Notes under the pieces: model-generated
Seen by the model: only the letters and a program-made list of their open reading frames with translations
What the model was told of the DNA's origin: nothing
Database searches by the model: none
Shown here: in pieces, positions 1 through 10,176 of the stretch
Numbering within the stretch: position 1 is the first letter of the stretch
How the letters are laid out: each line of letters begins with the position of its first letter
Translations under genes and position numbers: made by a program
Source of the DNA: Notamacropus eugenii
Taxonomy: Eukaryota; Chordata; Mammalia; Diprotodontia; Macropodidae
DNA length: 64,000 nt
NCBI RefSeq assembly: GCF_028372415.1
Contig: NC_092877.1
Span: 248,801,010 to 248,865,009 of the forward strand
Direction of reading: 5' to 3'

Positions 1-117
1 TTTCATGAGAGATAACCAGCTCCATTCCATTTCTCCCTTTTTCCTGCCAATATATTCCTCTTTCACCCCTTGATTTTATTTTTTAGATATCATCTTTCTT
101 ATTCAGTTCACCCTGTT

Positions 118-170
118 CTTTCTGTCTCTCTCTGTCTCTCTGTCTCTCTCTATGTATATGTGTGTGTGAG

Positions 171-200
<30 letters not shown>
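118..200. repeat. (TC)n/(TG)n microsatellite
   Basis: Pyrimidine-rich CT/CTGT repeats pass directly into about 22 TG units. It lies at the 3' edge of the antisense L1 that follows. Confidence 0.9.
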
Positions 201-204
<4 letters not shown>

Positions 205-2155
205 CTCTTCAACTACCCACATACCGAGAAAACTTTCAAAAGGTACAAATATTATCTTTCCACGTAAGCATGTAAACAGTTCAACTTTAGTAAGTCCCTT
301 ATGATATCTCTTTCCTGTTTACCTTTTCGTGCTTCCCTTAATTCTTGTGTGTGAAACTCAGATTTTTTATTCAGCTCTGTTTTCTTTTTTCATCAAGAAT
401 GCTTGAAAGTCCTCTATTTCATTGAATGACAAGTTATTTTCCCTGACATTTTACACTCAGTTTTACTGGGTAGATGATTCTTGGCTTTAATCCTAGTTCC
501 TTTAACTTCTGAAATATCATATTCCAAGCCCTTTGATCCCTTAATGTAGAAGCTGGTTGATCTTGTATTATCCTGATTGTATTTCTCCAATATTTGAATT
601 GCTTCTTTCTAGCTGCTTGCAGTATTTTCTCCTTGACGTGGGAACTCTGGAATTTGGCTATAATATTCATAGGAGTTTAGCTCTTTGGATGTCTATCAGG
701 AAGTGATTGGTGGTTTCTTTAAATATTTATTTTGCCCTCTGTTTCTAGAATATCAGGACGGTTTTCCCTAATAATTTCACGAATTAGGCTTTTCTTGATT
801 ATGGCTTTCAGGTAGTCCCATAATTTTTAAATTGTTTCTCCTGGATATATTTTTGAGGTCACTTCTTTTTCCAATGAAATACTTCACATTATATTCTATT
901 TTTTCATTCTTATGGTTTTATTTTGTGATTTCTTGATTTCTCATAAAGTCGTTAGTTTCCACCTACTCCATTCTAATTTTTAAAGAGGTATTTTCTTCAG
1001 TGAACTTTTGAACCTCCTTTTCCATTTGGCTAATTCTGCTGTTCAATGTATTTTTCTCCTCATTGGTTTTTTGGACCTCTTTTGCGAATTGAGTTATCTA
1101 TTTTTAAAGGTGTTATTTTCTTCAGCATATTTTTGGGTCTCCTTTAGCAAGTTGTTGTCTTGCTTTTAATGATTTTCTTGCATTGCTCTCCTTTCTTTTC
1201 TCATTTTTCCTCCACCTCTCTTACTTGATTTTCAAAGTTATTTTTGAGCTCTTCCATGGCCTGAGACTGTCATATTTATTTTGGAGGTTTTAGATGCAGA
1301 AGCCTTGACTTTTATGTCTTCCTCTGATGTTATGCATTGTTCTTCTTCGTCTGAAAGAACAGAAGAAAATACCTGTTCACCAAGAGAATAACCTTCTATA
1401 GTCTTATTTTCTCCCCTTTCTGGGCATTTTCTCAGCCAGTTACTTGACTTTTGAGTCCTTTGTCAAGAAGAGAACATACTTTGTCCACCTGTAAATTCCC
1501 AGTCTCTCCAAGGTGGCACTATCAAAGGATAGAATTTTCCTCCTTTCCAGGCCTGTGTTCTTATCTGTTAGCAACCACAAGCTCTCTGTTCTGCCCAGGA
1601 GCTATGAGTACATTTCCCTCTCCACAACTGCCTCCAGCTCCACCACTCTAACACTCTTCCTCAACCCAGGAGAGCCCCTCAAGGCTGAGATCTAGCTCAG
1701 GTGCTCAATTTCCCCAGGGGCTTTAGGCCAAGTGTTTCAAAAATGGGCCCTTTTGCTGCATTTGCCACTGCTGGTGGGGCGAGATCTTGTTCTATTCTCA
1801 CATAGGTGAAAGTGCTTTATAAGTGACCTTTGAAATTGTGTTTGGGATTTGTGTGTTGAGCAATCTGGGAACAGCAGCTACTGCCAGGTATTCCTCCCCT
1901 TGAAGCCTATTTCAGTCCTGTCCATGCCATGCTATGGTCAAGTATTGGTTGTACTCCACTCTGTGCCTGGTGTGATAGACCTTTCCTGTCAGCCTAAAAG
2001 GCTGTCTTGGGCTGGAAATCTCTATCTCTCTGTCACTTTGTGGCTTCTGCTGCTCTAGAATTTGTTTAGAGTCATTTTTAAAGGTATTTTATGGACTGTG
2101 GAGGGGAGTTTCTACAGGTTAGTCCTTCTCCTCCACCTTCTGGGCTCTACTCAAC
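200..2155 (-). mobile_element. L1 LINE fragment, antisense: 5'UTR, ORF1 and post-ORF1 region
   Basis: Read on the minus strand, the block from about 2155 to 1440 is a non-coding, moderately G+C-rich region typical of a marsupial L1 5'UTR. It is followed by a decayed ORF1 (about 1340 to 430) and a post-ORF1 segment ending near 200, where the TG microsatellite begins. The C-terminal ORF1 domain is clear at 670-434: a KEKILQAARKK motif, then RDQRAWNMIF and a PRIIYPVKLS motif, the conserved order of mammalian L1 ORF1p. ORF1p is an RNA-binding trimeric chaperone needed for retrotransposition. Stops and frameshifts make this copy dead. No ORF2 or poly(A) tail is visible, so the element is 3'-incomplete or rearranged. 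Confidence 0.85.
434..670 (-). pseudogene. L1 ORF1 C-terminal domain remnant
   Basis: This 78-codon open stretch is the C-terminal nucleic-acid-binding domain of an L1 ORF1 protein. The diagnostic pieces are KEKILQAARK, RDQRAWNMIFQKLKELG and PRIIYPVKLS. The N-terminal coiled-coil part lies upstream on the minus strand but is broken. A paralogous piece occurs on the plus strand at 61425-61670 and another on the minus strand at 63091-63279. Confidence 0.85.
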
Positions 2156-4730
2156 AGTTTAGTTTTATTTAATGAATGTAAATATGAAATTTTTTGGACC
2201 CAAATTTTATAGAAAGACGTGAGTTTTCACTTACCTCTGAAAACATTGTAGATTCCGAATCTTTCTTTTTTGTTTGCTTTTTTTGCTTCAAATTGGATCA
2301 TATATGTTTTATGTTTATCTGAGTATATGTTAGCATTCACAGGAACCCCTTTTTCAGTTTGACATAATTAAATCTTTTAAATTCAATTACCACACCAATT
2401 TACCTTCTGTGCTTTCATAATGTCCTCAGGTGAAAATTGTTTCCAATTTTCTTTGGTAAACAGGGTTCAAATCGTTCTCTCTTTTAACATGGAACCTCAT
2501 CTCTACTACTTAGATAAAGAAATTAACTACAATAGAAACAAATAATACTTTAAATGTTGAATAATATGGATGACTACTTTATATTACTTAAATTTACCAC
2601 CTATTTAATTAAACTCTGCTTCTCTTTTTATGCTAGACTTGGAATTAGGGAAAAGTCATTTCCTGAGCATTTATAATTTACCACTCATTCAATATGCTTA
2701 TTATTTTATGTGGCACAACTGAATTTTAAAAAAAATAGTAAGGTTTCAAAAAATAACCACTAAGATTTATTCAGTTTCCCCATTTTCCCATTATGCCACA
2801 GTTCTTCTAGCATCTAGATTAAAATTTGAATGTCTGACAATCAATACCAATCCTCTTCTTTTTCATTAACAATAAGTTGAAGGAAAATTGTTAACTTCCT
2901 TGACTTCCTCATTTAATTCATTATTCCAGTCAGATAAACTTCATGCATAATTCCTTACCCCTATTTACCTATTTCTGAGTAAAAGAAAACATAAAACAGT
3001 AAGGCTTTCATTACACGGTTAAGTTCTTCTATTTGCACGTAGAGAATTTAATAAATAGGAGTTCAGTAAAAATTATGGCTAATGACAAATAAATATACCT
3101 TCTCATCATAGTTTCTGCAATCTGAATCTGCTACCCTAATGTTATTTAGTAACCAAAAAGTAAAGATTATTTGTATAACTCTCATTACCTTCACAAAACT
3201 TTTTACATAGATTCTAACTCTTCTTCTAAGCTGTGTAAAAGGTATAAACAGTGTTCAGTGATGTCTCCTGATAGATTTAAACAGGCACAAAATGGAATGT
3301 GATGGAAATGATCTTATTATATTATTCTAGAGTATAGAAAATATTCAAATATACCAGTGATAATAAACCAATATCAAGGGATATATAACAAGCATCCCCA
3401 TAATTTGAGTATTACTGTCTTCCCTATACCATGCATGGTTTTTGTTACTCACAATGTTGGGTACTCGTAATAAGTGGTACACAAAGCCTAAGTATTTTCT
3501 GTTTCAGTAAATTCAAGATTTAATTGGTGTATATTTCATCCATTGGTGTAGCTTACCAGATGATCCTACTTCATGTTATCTAATGTTTATCCACAGCTTT
3601 TAGTAAGTAAATCATCTATCCAATATGTTTTAGACTTCTACCTTTTTACCTTTCTTTCAAATTTTCAATTACATCTGCTATTCTTTAATTATTCCTTACT
3701 CTGGCTTCATAATTTGCTCATTTCCTTCTCTGTTTACAAATATCCTTAGGGATGATTTTTATATTCCCTCTTCAGTGAACATCAAATGCCATACTCAATG
3801 TATACTCCTCAAAAATAATTCCATCCTTTTAAGACACATACAATTTTGATTCTTCTAGAGAAAATGGCATTCTATGTTTTTCAGCTATCCAGTATTGTTT
3901 AATGAATAATGATACTAAAATTGTTTTTTGTGGCTAGTATATATGTTCAGCACATATTCATGAATTGCCTTTATATCTGATACTCCTTACCTGAGATCCT
4001 TGACAGTAGGATTTTTATGAAACTGTTAAAATATATCATGGGTAGCATAAATTCTAAAGTGAAGATGTTGAAATCTATATGTGGCTTCATAAGTGGTGGC
4101 TATTATGTTATGCAAAGCAACATTAACAATAATCATCAATTGAACCTTGAGAAAAAGTGATTTTGCAGAGTACTGTCCCATCACTCTCACTTACAAGGCA
4201 AAAAAGCATCGCTACTTAAGTGCTTCATGAAAAGCATCTTCATAAGAGCTACAAAGACCTACTTTGCCACTAGAATTTAAAATAATTTTAATTAGTGAAG
4301 CCCATAGAGTATTTATAACTCATTAAATAATTATTTCATTAGATACTCAAGCTTTATTTACTTTTTTATTAAAATTTCAAATAACTCAATGTTTGAGTCC
4401 AGATACCATGACATGATGTTCTTTTAAAGTTCTCCATTAATAAAGAAGAGTCAGAAAGAAATATCTTAGGGGAAACCTCAGTGATTAGGAACCAAACAAC
4501 AAGCTGTGCCCTTCAAGGTGGCAGGGCACCATATCTATGAATATACAGGGTACCCTTCCAACAAAAGTCCATATTATATGATCTCAGTAAGTTGACAGGA
4601 AAACATAAAATTAATAAAAATCCCACCTCTGAAATTCCCCCTATGTATATTACATGCCAAAATTATGGCTAATGTAAAATTCATACAATTTATCTTTTTT
4701 AAAGAAGATTTGTTTCAGTATCTGTTTTCC
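2156..4730. other. A+T-rich sequence without recognised features
   Basis: I see no open frame of note, no recognisable repeat and no RNA gene in this 2.6-kb stretch. Short A- and T-rich runs are scattered through it. Old, highly diverged repeats could be present below my ability to recognise them. Confidence 0.5.
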
Positions 4731-5452
4731 TGTAACAGTAAGCACCCCAACATGCAAAGGGGGGTTGCTATTATAGGTTCTTTGATCTCCTTTTCTAAAA
4801 GTAAAGGTAACTTTTGAGGGATTAACAATCACTTTAATCAATCTCATTCCTTTAATTAAACACATATATCATTTCTAGTTCAGGCGAGTAAGCATACTGA
4901 ACTTTAAAGAAAACACAGAGAAATCAAAGATCAAGACATATGGCTTCTTCCACCTGATCATCACAATTCAACAGACAGTTCCAACTGTCTGACTATAGTT
5001 ACCAGAGAAGAAAACACTAACATTTGAGTTTTAAAAGCCAGGGTCGCCTTAGTAGCTTGCCAGTGTCCTCCAGAGTTCTAGTCTTGCCAAACACTTCCAG
5101 TAAGCCTCAAAATAAAACTTCAACTCAGAGTATGTATATCTTTTTTAGAGCCAGAGGGGATCACAACCCTTGGGAACCAGTGCCTCATTAACAAAAGGTT
5201 TTGGCTATCTCACAGATCTTCCCTAATAAAACTCCCTTTAACGAGCAGGTCTATTAATGAGTGGAGAAGATCTTTAATCACATTAAAATAATTAACAATA
5301 AAAATACATATATACTTTCTAGTTACAGAAACTCTTGTTCTTGTACATTACTCCTAGTAAAGACTCTTGATTGATAAAGGCAAGATTAAATTAGGGTCAT
5401 TTGATTTTACTAAAATAAAGCAATGAAAAATTCCACTTTGCTTTCCATCACA
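4731..5452 (-). mobile_element. Solo LTR, family A copy 1 (ERVL-like)
   Basis: On the minus strand the element begins TGTGATGGAA and ends CTTACTGTTACA, so it has TG...CA termini. It is about 722 bp. It shares long collinear similarity with 7201-7691 and 33626-34507: the GTTGGGGTGCTTACTG end, a conserved GATTAAAG about 110 bp from that end, and a CTCTGGCTCTAAAA block. The 5-bp flanks are tttcc (4726-4730) and tttac (5453-5457), one mismatch from a 5-bp target duplication as expected for ERVL-type integration. No internal retroviral genes are adjacent, so it is a solo LTR. The ERVL assignment is inference. Confidence 0.65.
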
Positions 5453-5714
5453 TTTACCCAGGTCTATATTGAGTAATTCAAATTAGGGGGCAATTTAGTA
5501 ATATTTTACACTACGCAGCTTAATCATTGAGTGATTTTCTAATTCAATTGATAAGAGGTCTTAGCATTTTAAAACTGAATATTTATGCTTAAAAGAACTC
5601 ACTTATTTGGATTAAATAAAGCATGTACTCCTGAAGTATGATTATTCTATAATAACTCCTCTCAATATCTGAAATTTTTGATGTGATGATTTCTGATAAT
5701 TAAAATAAAATATA
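5453..5714. other. Unassigned A+T-rich gap
   Basis: Short stretch between the LTR and a MIR. I recognise nothing in it. Confidence 0.4.
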
Positions 5715-5895
5715 CCATAATGAAAAGTTCTGGGTTCTCATCCTATCCTTGGCACTTATTAACTGTGTGAACAAGTAATTGAATCTTTATGAGCCTCAGT
5801 TTATCCATGTGGAAAATGGGCTAAATATTATTAGTTGGAATTACCTCTTATGGTTATTATGAAGATTAAATGAGGTAAAACATGAAGAGTTACCT
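5715..5895 (+). mobile_element. MIR-type SINE
   Basis: The sense MIR pattern is readable: a cell-type 'acttattaactgtgtga' segment, then 'gagcctcagtttatcc', 'aaaatgggctaaatatta', and a tail with 'gaagattaaatgaggtaaaa'. This is an ancient tRNA-derived CORE-SINE, strongly diverged. Confidence 0.7.
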
Positions 5896-6879
5896 TAATT
5901 GTGGTCATTATTAGTACTCATTCCTTCAAGATCAATGTTAGCAGAATAGTTCCAAATATTCTCAAATAGCCAAGGTAACATTGCCCCCAAGACATTATGT
6001 TAAGTTTCTTTCACTAAATGCAAAACTTAGAGCTGAGACCTAAATCCATTTGCCCTTGAGTGACAGAACTAATTGGCTCATTTCCTTGTGCAAGCTGATA
6101 CTGCACAAGGTAGATGATGGATTTGAGAAATTGTTAGTCTGATTAAGTAAATTTCCTTTATCTAAACACCACCTCTGCCCTTATCTCCTCCTAGTACCTA
6201 GTAAGGTATTCTTAAGTGTTTATGCAATGGTACAAATGTCTTTTAATATAAATGTAACTATAACGGGTGCTTCTCAGACTCTAAATCGAACACCCATTTT
6301 AAGTAATCGGAGTTATGGCATAATATAATACTCTGATGAATTATCTGTGTTAATGGGATACTAAAAGAGCTATTTGAAAAAAAATGCAGTAGCTATGCCT
6401 GATATCACATCTTTATAAACACAAACACACACATATATAAATTTCTGTTATTTTACTGTATTAAGTTTTACTGAATATAAAAAGTAGTGTGCTCAGACAT
6501 AGGAGTACTGGACAAAATGAAATAAATTACTTGCCCTCAATGATTACATTATATAGTGAAATGGAGGATATCAATGTATCAGATTTAAGCATATTCATGA
6601 TAATTAAAGGAGAAGGAGGAAGAAAACACTATTTGTTCATTTTTAACTGTAAAATATGGTAGTGTTGTGAAGAAAACATTTAATAACTATAATATACTAA
6701 GTAAATGGAAGCTTACTTTTCTTTTAAAAGTACTTTAAACAACATATCAAGAAATAAATATTTCCCTCTAAAACGTTCAAGGACTATTAAATTTCTGAAA
6801 TATATTTTTTTGACCAAAAGTGTGTTTTCCATTTGGCCATTTGAGAATTCAATTATTGTAGTACCACAATTTTAGATTT
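5896..6879. other. Unassigned A+T-rich sequence
   Basis: I see no gene and no confident repeat in this stretch. A short CA/TA run is present near 6420-6440. Confidence 0.4.
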
Positions 6880-7050
6880 TAAAGAGTCCTAAGAGGCCAC
6901 AAAGTTTACTTTACTTACTGTGTAAATGAGGAAACAAAGTAAAGGAATTTAAGTGACTTCTCATAGTTGGTGTCACAGCTACATTTCTAAACTCAGATCA
7001 TTATGACTCCAAGTATGATACTTTATCCAATATACCTACCAACTGCTTAT
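6880..7050 (-). mobile_element. MIR-type SINE, antisense
   Basis: The antisense MIR core is visible: 'taaatgaggaaacaaagtaaagg', 'taagtgacttctcatagttggtgtcacagct' and a decayed 'ccaatataccta' end. It sits just upstream of a second antisense MIR that is split by an LTR. Confidence 0.65.
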
Positions 7051-7074
7051 CACTACTATGAGAATGACGCAGTA

Positions 7075-7200
7075 TAGTCATTTAGCTAATAAATATTTAT
7101 AAATATTTCTGGCATTAGGGAATAAACATTTATAAAATACCTAATATATACCAGACACTATAGTAAGATTTTTTTGTTATAGAAATATCTCATTTTATAC
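7075..7200 (-). mobile_element. MIR-type SINE, antisense, left part (interrupted)
   Basis: The antisense MIR 3' part reads 'aataaacatttataaaatacctaatatataccagacacta' and then 'tatctcattttatac'. The expected continuation ('...cacaacaaccctgtgagg') is missing here and resumes at 7697, after an inserted LTR. Confidence 0.75.
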
Positions 7201-7691
7201 TGTAGCAGAAAGCACCCTGATTGTGTTCTGCTAGCAGGTTCTTAGATCTGCTTTTGTAAAAGGAAAGCAAGTTTTGAGGGGTCACCAATCTTCTTTAATC
7301 ACATATAACAACAGAGAAAATATGACCAAAAGATAGGACTTCTGTGTGACCATAAGTAATACATACATCAGAGATCAACAGACAGATCCAATTGTCTCAC
7401 CATTACATACCTACATAGTTACCAGAGAGAGAAGCACCAACACCTGTGTTTTCAAGAGTGGAGGGAGGAAAGTACTTCTTAATGGCTACCCAGAGTCTCA
7501 TCTTCTAGAACTTTCTTCTAAGCTCCCAGAGTAAAACATGACCTTAGATTATATACTCACTTTTCAGAGCTGGAGGGCACAAACTTTGTGACCCAATGGT
7601 TCCTTAACAATTAATAAAAAGTATGTTCCTATAAAACAAGCCTCCACTAATCCGAGGCCTATTAATGGGCAGGGAAGATGTTTACATTACA
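7201..7691 (-). mobile_element. Solo LTR, family A copy 2, inserted in a MIR
   Basis: On the minus strand this 491-bp element starts TGTAATGTAAAC and ends GTGCTTTCTGCTACA, so it has TG...CA termini. A perfect 5-bp direct repeat, tatac, flanks it (7196-7200 and 7692-7696). It aligns along its length with 4731-5452 but is shorter, mainly at its 5' (minus-strand) end. Removing it and one tatac restores a continuous antisense MIR. No coding region accompanies it, so it is a solo LTR left after LTR-LTR recombination (inference from established retroviral biology). Confidence 0.8.
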
Positions 7692-7696
7692 TATAC

Positions 7697-7865
7697 TAAC
7701 ATCAATCTTGTGAGGAATGTATTTTCCCCACTTTCAAAACGAAGAAAAGGAGACAGTAGAGGTTAAGTGACTTACCCAAAGTCACAGAGCTACTATCAGA
7801 TGCCAAATTTAAACTGACACTATCCTGACTCTAGGCTTAGAGTTCTAACAACTGTACAAATACTT
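7697..7865 (-). mobile_element. MIR-type SINE, antisense, right part (interrupted)
   Basis: This resumes the MIR broken at 7200: 'atcttgtgaggaatgtattttcccc', then 'ggttaagtgacttacccaaagtcacagagct', and an end resembling 'ctcttaaccac'. Together with 7075-7200 it forms a near-complete antisense MIR. Confidence 0.75.
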
Positions 7866-7977
7866 GCCTTATAATTTTTGTTCAGTCACTCAGTTCTGTC
7901 ACATGGACTATAATATAGAAAATATTACTTGCTGCCTCTTGAAGTCTATCCAGGTGCATGTTCATTGCTTCTATGAC

Positions 7978-8009
7978 ATTATCTATATCTATATCTATAT
8001 CTATATCTA

Positions 8010-8104
<95 letters not shown>
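7978..8104. repeat. Compound (TATC)n-(TGTC)n microsatellite
   Basis: TATATC units at 7981-8012 pass into pure TATC units and then switch cleanly at about 8054 to about 13 TGTC units. The open frames over it on both strands are repeat translations, not genes. Confidence 0.95.
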
Positions 8105-8787
8105 TTATATCCTCTGAGATCCTTTTTTTTTTCCCTTTTGCCTTCAATGTTTTGTAATATCAAGTTCTTTTCCAATGAATTCTACCTTCTCATTATGTGG
8201 TCAAAATATCTAAGCTTCAGTTTCACTTTTTGACCTTCCTATGTACAGTCAGAATTGATTTCTTTAAGTATTGATTGATTTCTTCTCCTTTCTCTCTAGG
8301 AGACTCTCAAAAGTCTTCTATAACACCACAATTCAAAACAATCAATTCTGTGGCACTCAGTTTTCTTAATAGTTCAATTCTTACAGCCATACATTGTTAC
8401 TGAAATAATCATAGCTTCGCAGAAAAGTGATGTCTTTGCTTTTTAGTATGCTGTTAAGATTTGCCATAGCTTTCCTTCCAAGTAGAAGTGTCTTTTAAAT
8501 GCGTGGGTGCAGTAATTTTATGCAGTGAATTTTGAATCCAATAATGTCAAATCTGAAACTACTTCCATTTCTTCTCTCTCTTTATGCCAGGAGGTGATAA
8601 AACCATTTGCCCAAATCCTAATTTTATTTTTTCTGATGTTAAACTTCAAGCCAGATTTTATACTCTTCCTTTTCACTCTCATAGAGAAGTTTCTTAATTC
8701 CCCTTCTCATTCTGCCACCAGGGTCGGATCATCTGCATGTCTCAAGATGTTGATATTTCTCCCAGCAACCTTAATTCTGGTTTTTGA

Positions 8788-9327
8788 TTAATACAGTCTG
8801 CCATTTTGCATGATGTACTCATCAAATACATTTAATAAATAATATGAAAACATACAACCTTGTCGTACTCTTTTTCTGACCTTAAACCTACCAGTTGTTC
8901 TATGTTTAGTTCTAATTTGCCTCTTGGCCCTGAATACAGGTTCTTCAAGAGACCAATAAGATGATCTTGCATTCTCATGTCTTTGAGGACTTGCCACATT
9001 TTCAAAAGCTTTAGAGTAGTCAATGAAAAAGTAGTGGACTCTCCCCCCCAACTTCCTTGCTCTCTCAATAATGCATCAAATGTTAACTATCTGGTTTCCA
9101 GTTCCGATGCCTCTTTGAAAACCATCCTGCTCTTCTGGTAATTTTCAGTTCACACATTGCTGATGCCTGGATTGCAGAATCTTCAGCAGAACTTTGTTGG
9201 CATATAAATGAGTGCAATAATCTGGTAATTTGAACATTCTTTGGTATTGCCTTATTTCAGGATTGGGATGTAAATTGATCTTTTCAAATGCGGTGGCTAC
9301 TGTTGCGTTTGCCAAATTTGTTAGCAT
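8788..9327 (-). pseudogene. RTE reverse transcriptase remnant
   Basis: This is the best-preserved coding part of the RTE. The frame at 9327-9145 holds the fingers region ending KILQSRHQQCVN. After a frameshift or stop zone, the frame at 9051-8788 holds FIDYSKAF (motif A), VRQGCMFSYYL (motif B) and the DEYIMQNG segment. The YADD catalytic motif expected downstream falls into decayed sequence around 8720-8760 and is not intact, so no activity is expected. Confidence 0.8.
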
Positions 9328-10169
9328 ATTGGATGTAGTCTTGTAACAGCATCATATTTTAGGATTTTAAGTAACACAAGTAGAATCTTGCCACTTCCAC
9401 TAGATATATTGTTAGTAACGCTTCTTAAGGCCCACTAAATATCATTCTGTAGGACATCTCTGTATAGATCACTAACCACACCATAGTGCTTATCAGTGAT
9501 ATTAAAATTTTTCTTGCATAGTTATTTTGTATGTTCTTATCACCTCTTCTCTACCTCTCCTACTTCTCTTACTTACCATTTTTGAGTTTTATCATGTCCA
9601 TCTTATATAAAAACATACTTTTGATTTCACTAATTTGCTTGAAGACATCTCATGTCTATCTCATTCTGTCATTTTCTTTTATTCCTTTGAATTGTTCAAA
9701 AAAAAAAAACCTCATGATTCTCTGGAATTTTGCATTCACTCGAGCAAGCTGTTCTTTTTCTCCTTTGCCTTTTACTTCCTTTTTTACTAATCAATTTGTA
9801 AAGCCTCATCAGACAGTAATTTTGCTTTCTTGATCTTTTTCTTCAGGGTGATTTTTGTTGCTGCTTTCTGCACAATATTGTAAACCTCTGTCCATAGTTC
9901 CTTAGGCACTTTATCTGCCAGATCTAATCTGTTAAACATATTACTTCCATTTAATATTCATAAAAAGGATGTTGTTTAGATGGTCTTTCTGTGGCGTAAT
10001 GATTTTTCCTCCTTATTTTAAGTCTAAATTTTAAAATAATTATCTCATGCCTAAGCCACAGGCAGCTCCTGGTCTTGTTTTATCTGACTGTATGCAGTTT
10101 CTTCAGCTTTGGCTACAAAGTATATAATCAATCAACGTCTATACTATCTGGGGATGTCCATGTATAGTG

Positions 10170-10176
10170 TCATCTT
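10170..10176. repeat. Target-site duplication, left copy (tcatctt)
   Basis: The heptamer tcatctt ends the left RTE segment just before the poly(T) of the inserted L1. The same heptamer restarts the RTE at 15943-15949. Confidence 0.6.

Larger units (their letters stand above)
8110..10176 (-). mobile_element. RTE/BovB-clade LINE, antisense, 3' part
   Basis: Minus-strand translation gives an RTE-type polymerase. In order (10166 down to 8160) there are a remnant of the linker after the endonuclease ('VPKELWTEV...IVQ' at about 9920), 'LLKILQSRHQQCVN' fingers (about 9180), 'FIDYSKAF' (RT motif A, about 9025) and 'VRQGCMFSYYLLNVFDEYIM' (motif B, about 8860). RTE elements encode one protein with an APE-type endonuclease and RT and mobilise by target-primed reverse transcription. 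Several stops and frameshifts make this copy dead. The 5' continuation lies at 15943-16140, beyond an L1 insertion. The clade is firm; the exact family name is not. Confidence 0.85.

Noticed and set aside
8525-8791. 88-codon plus-strand frame with hydrophobic stretches.
   Set aside because: It is antisense to the RTE reverse transcriptase region.
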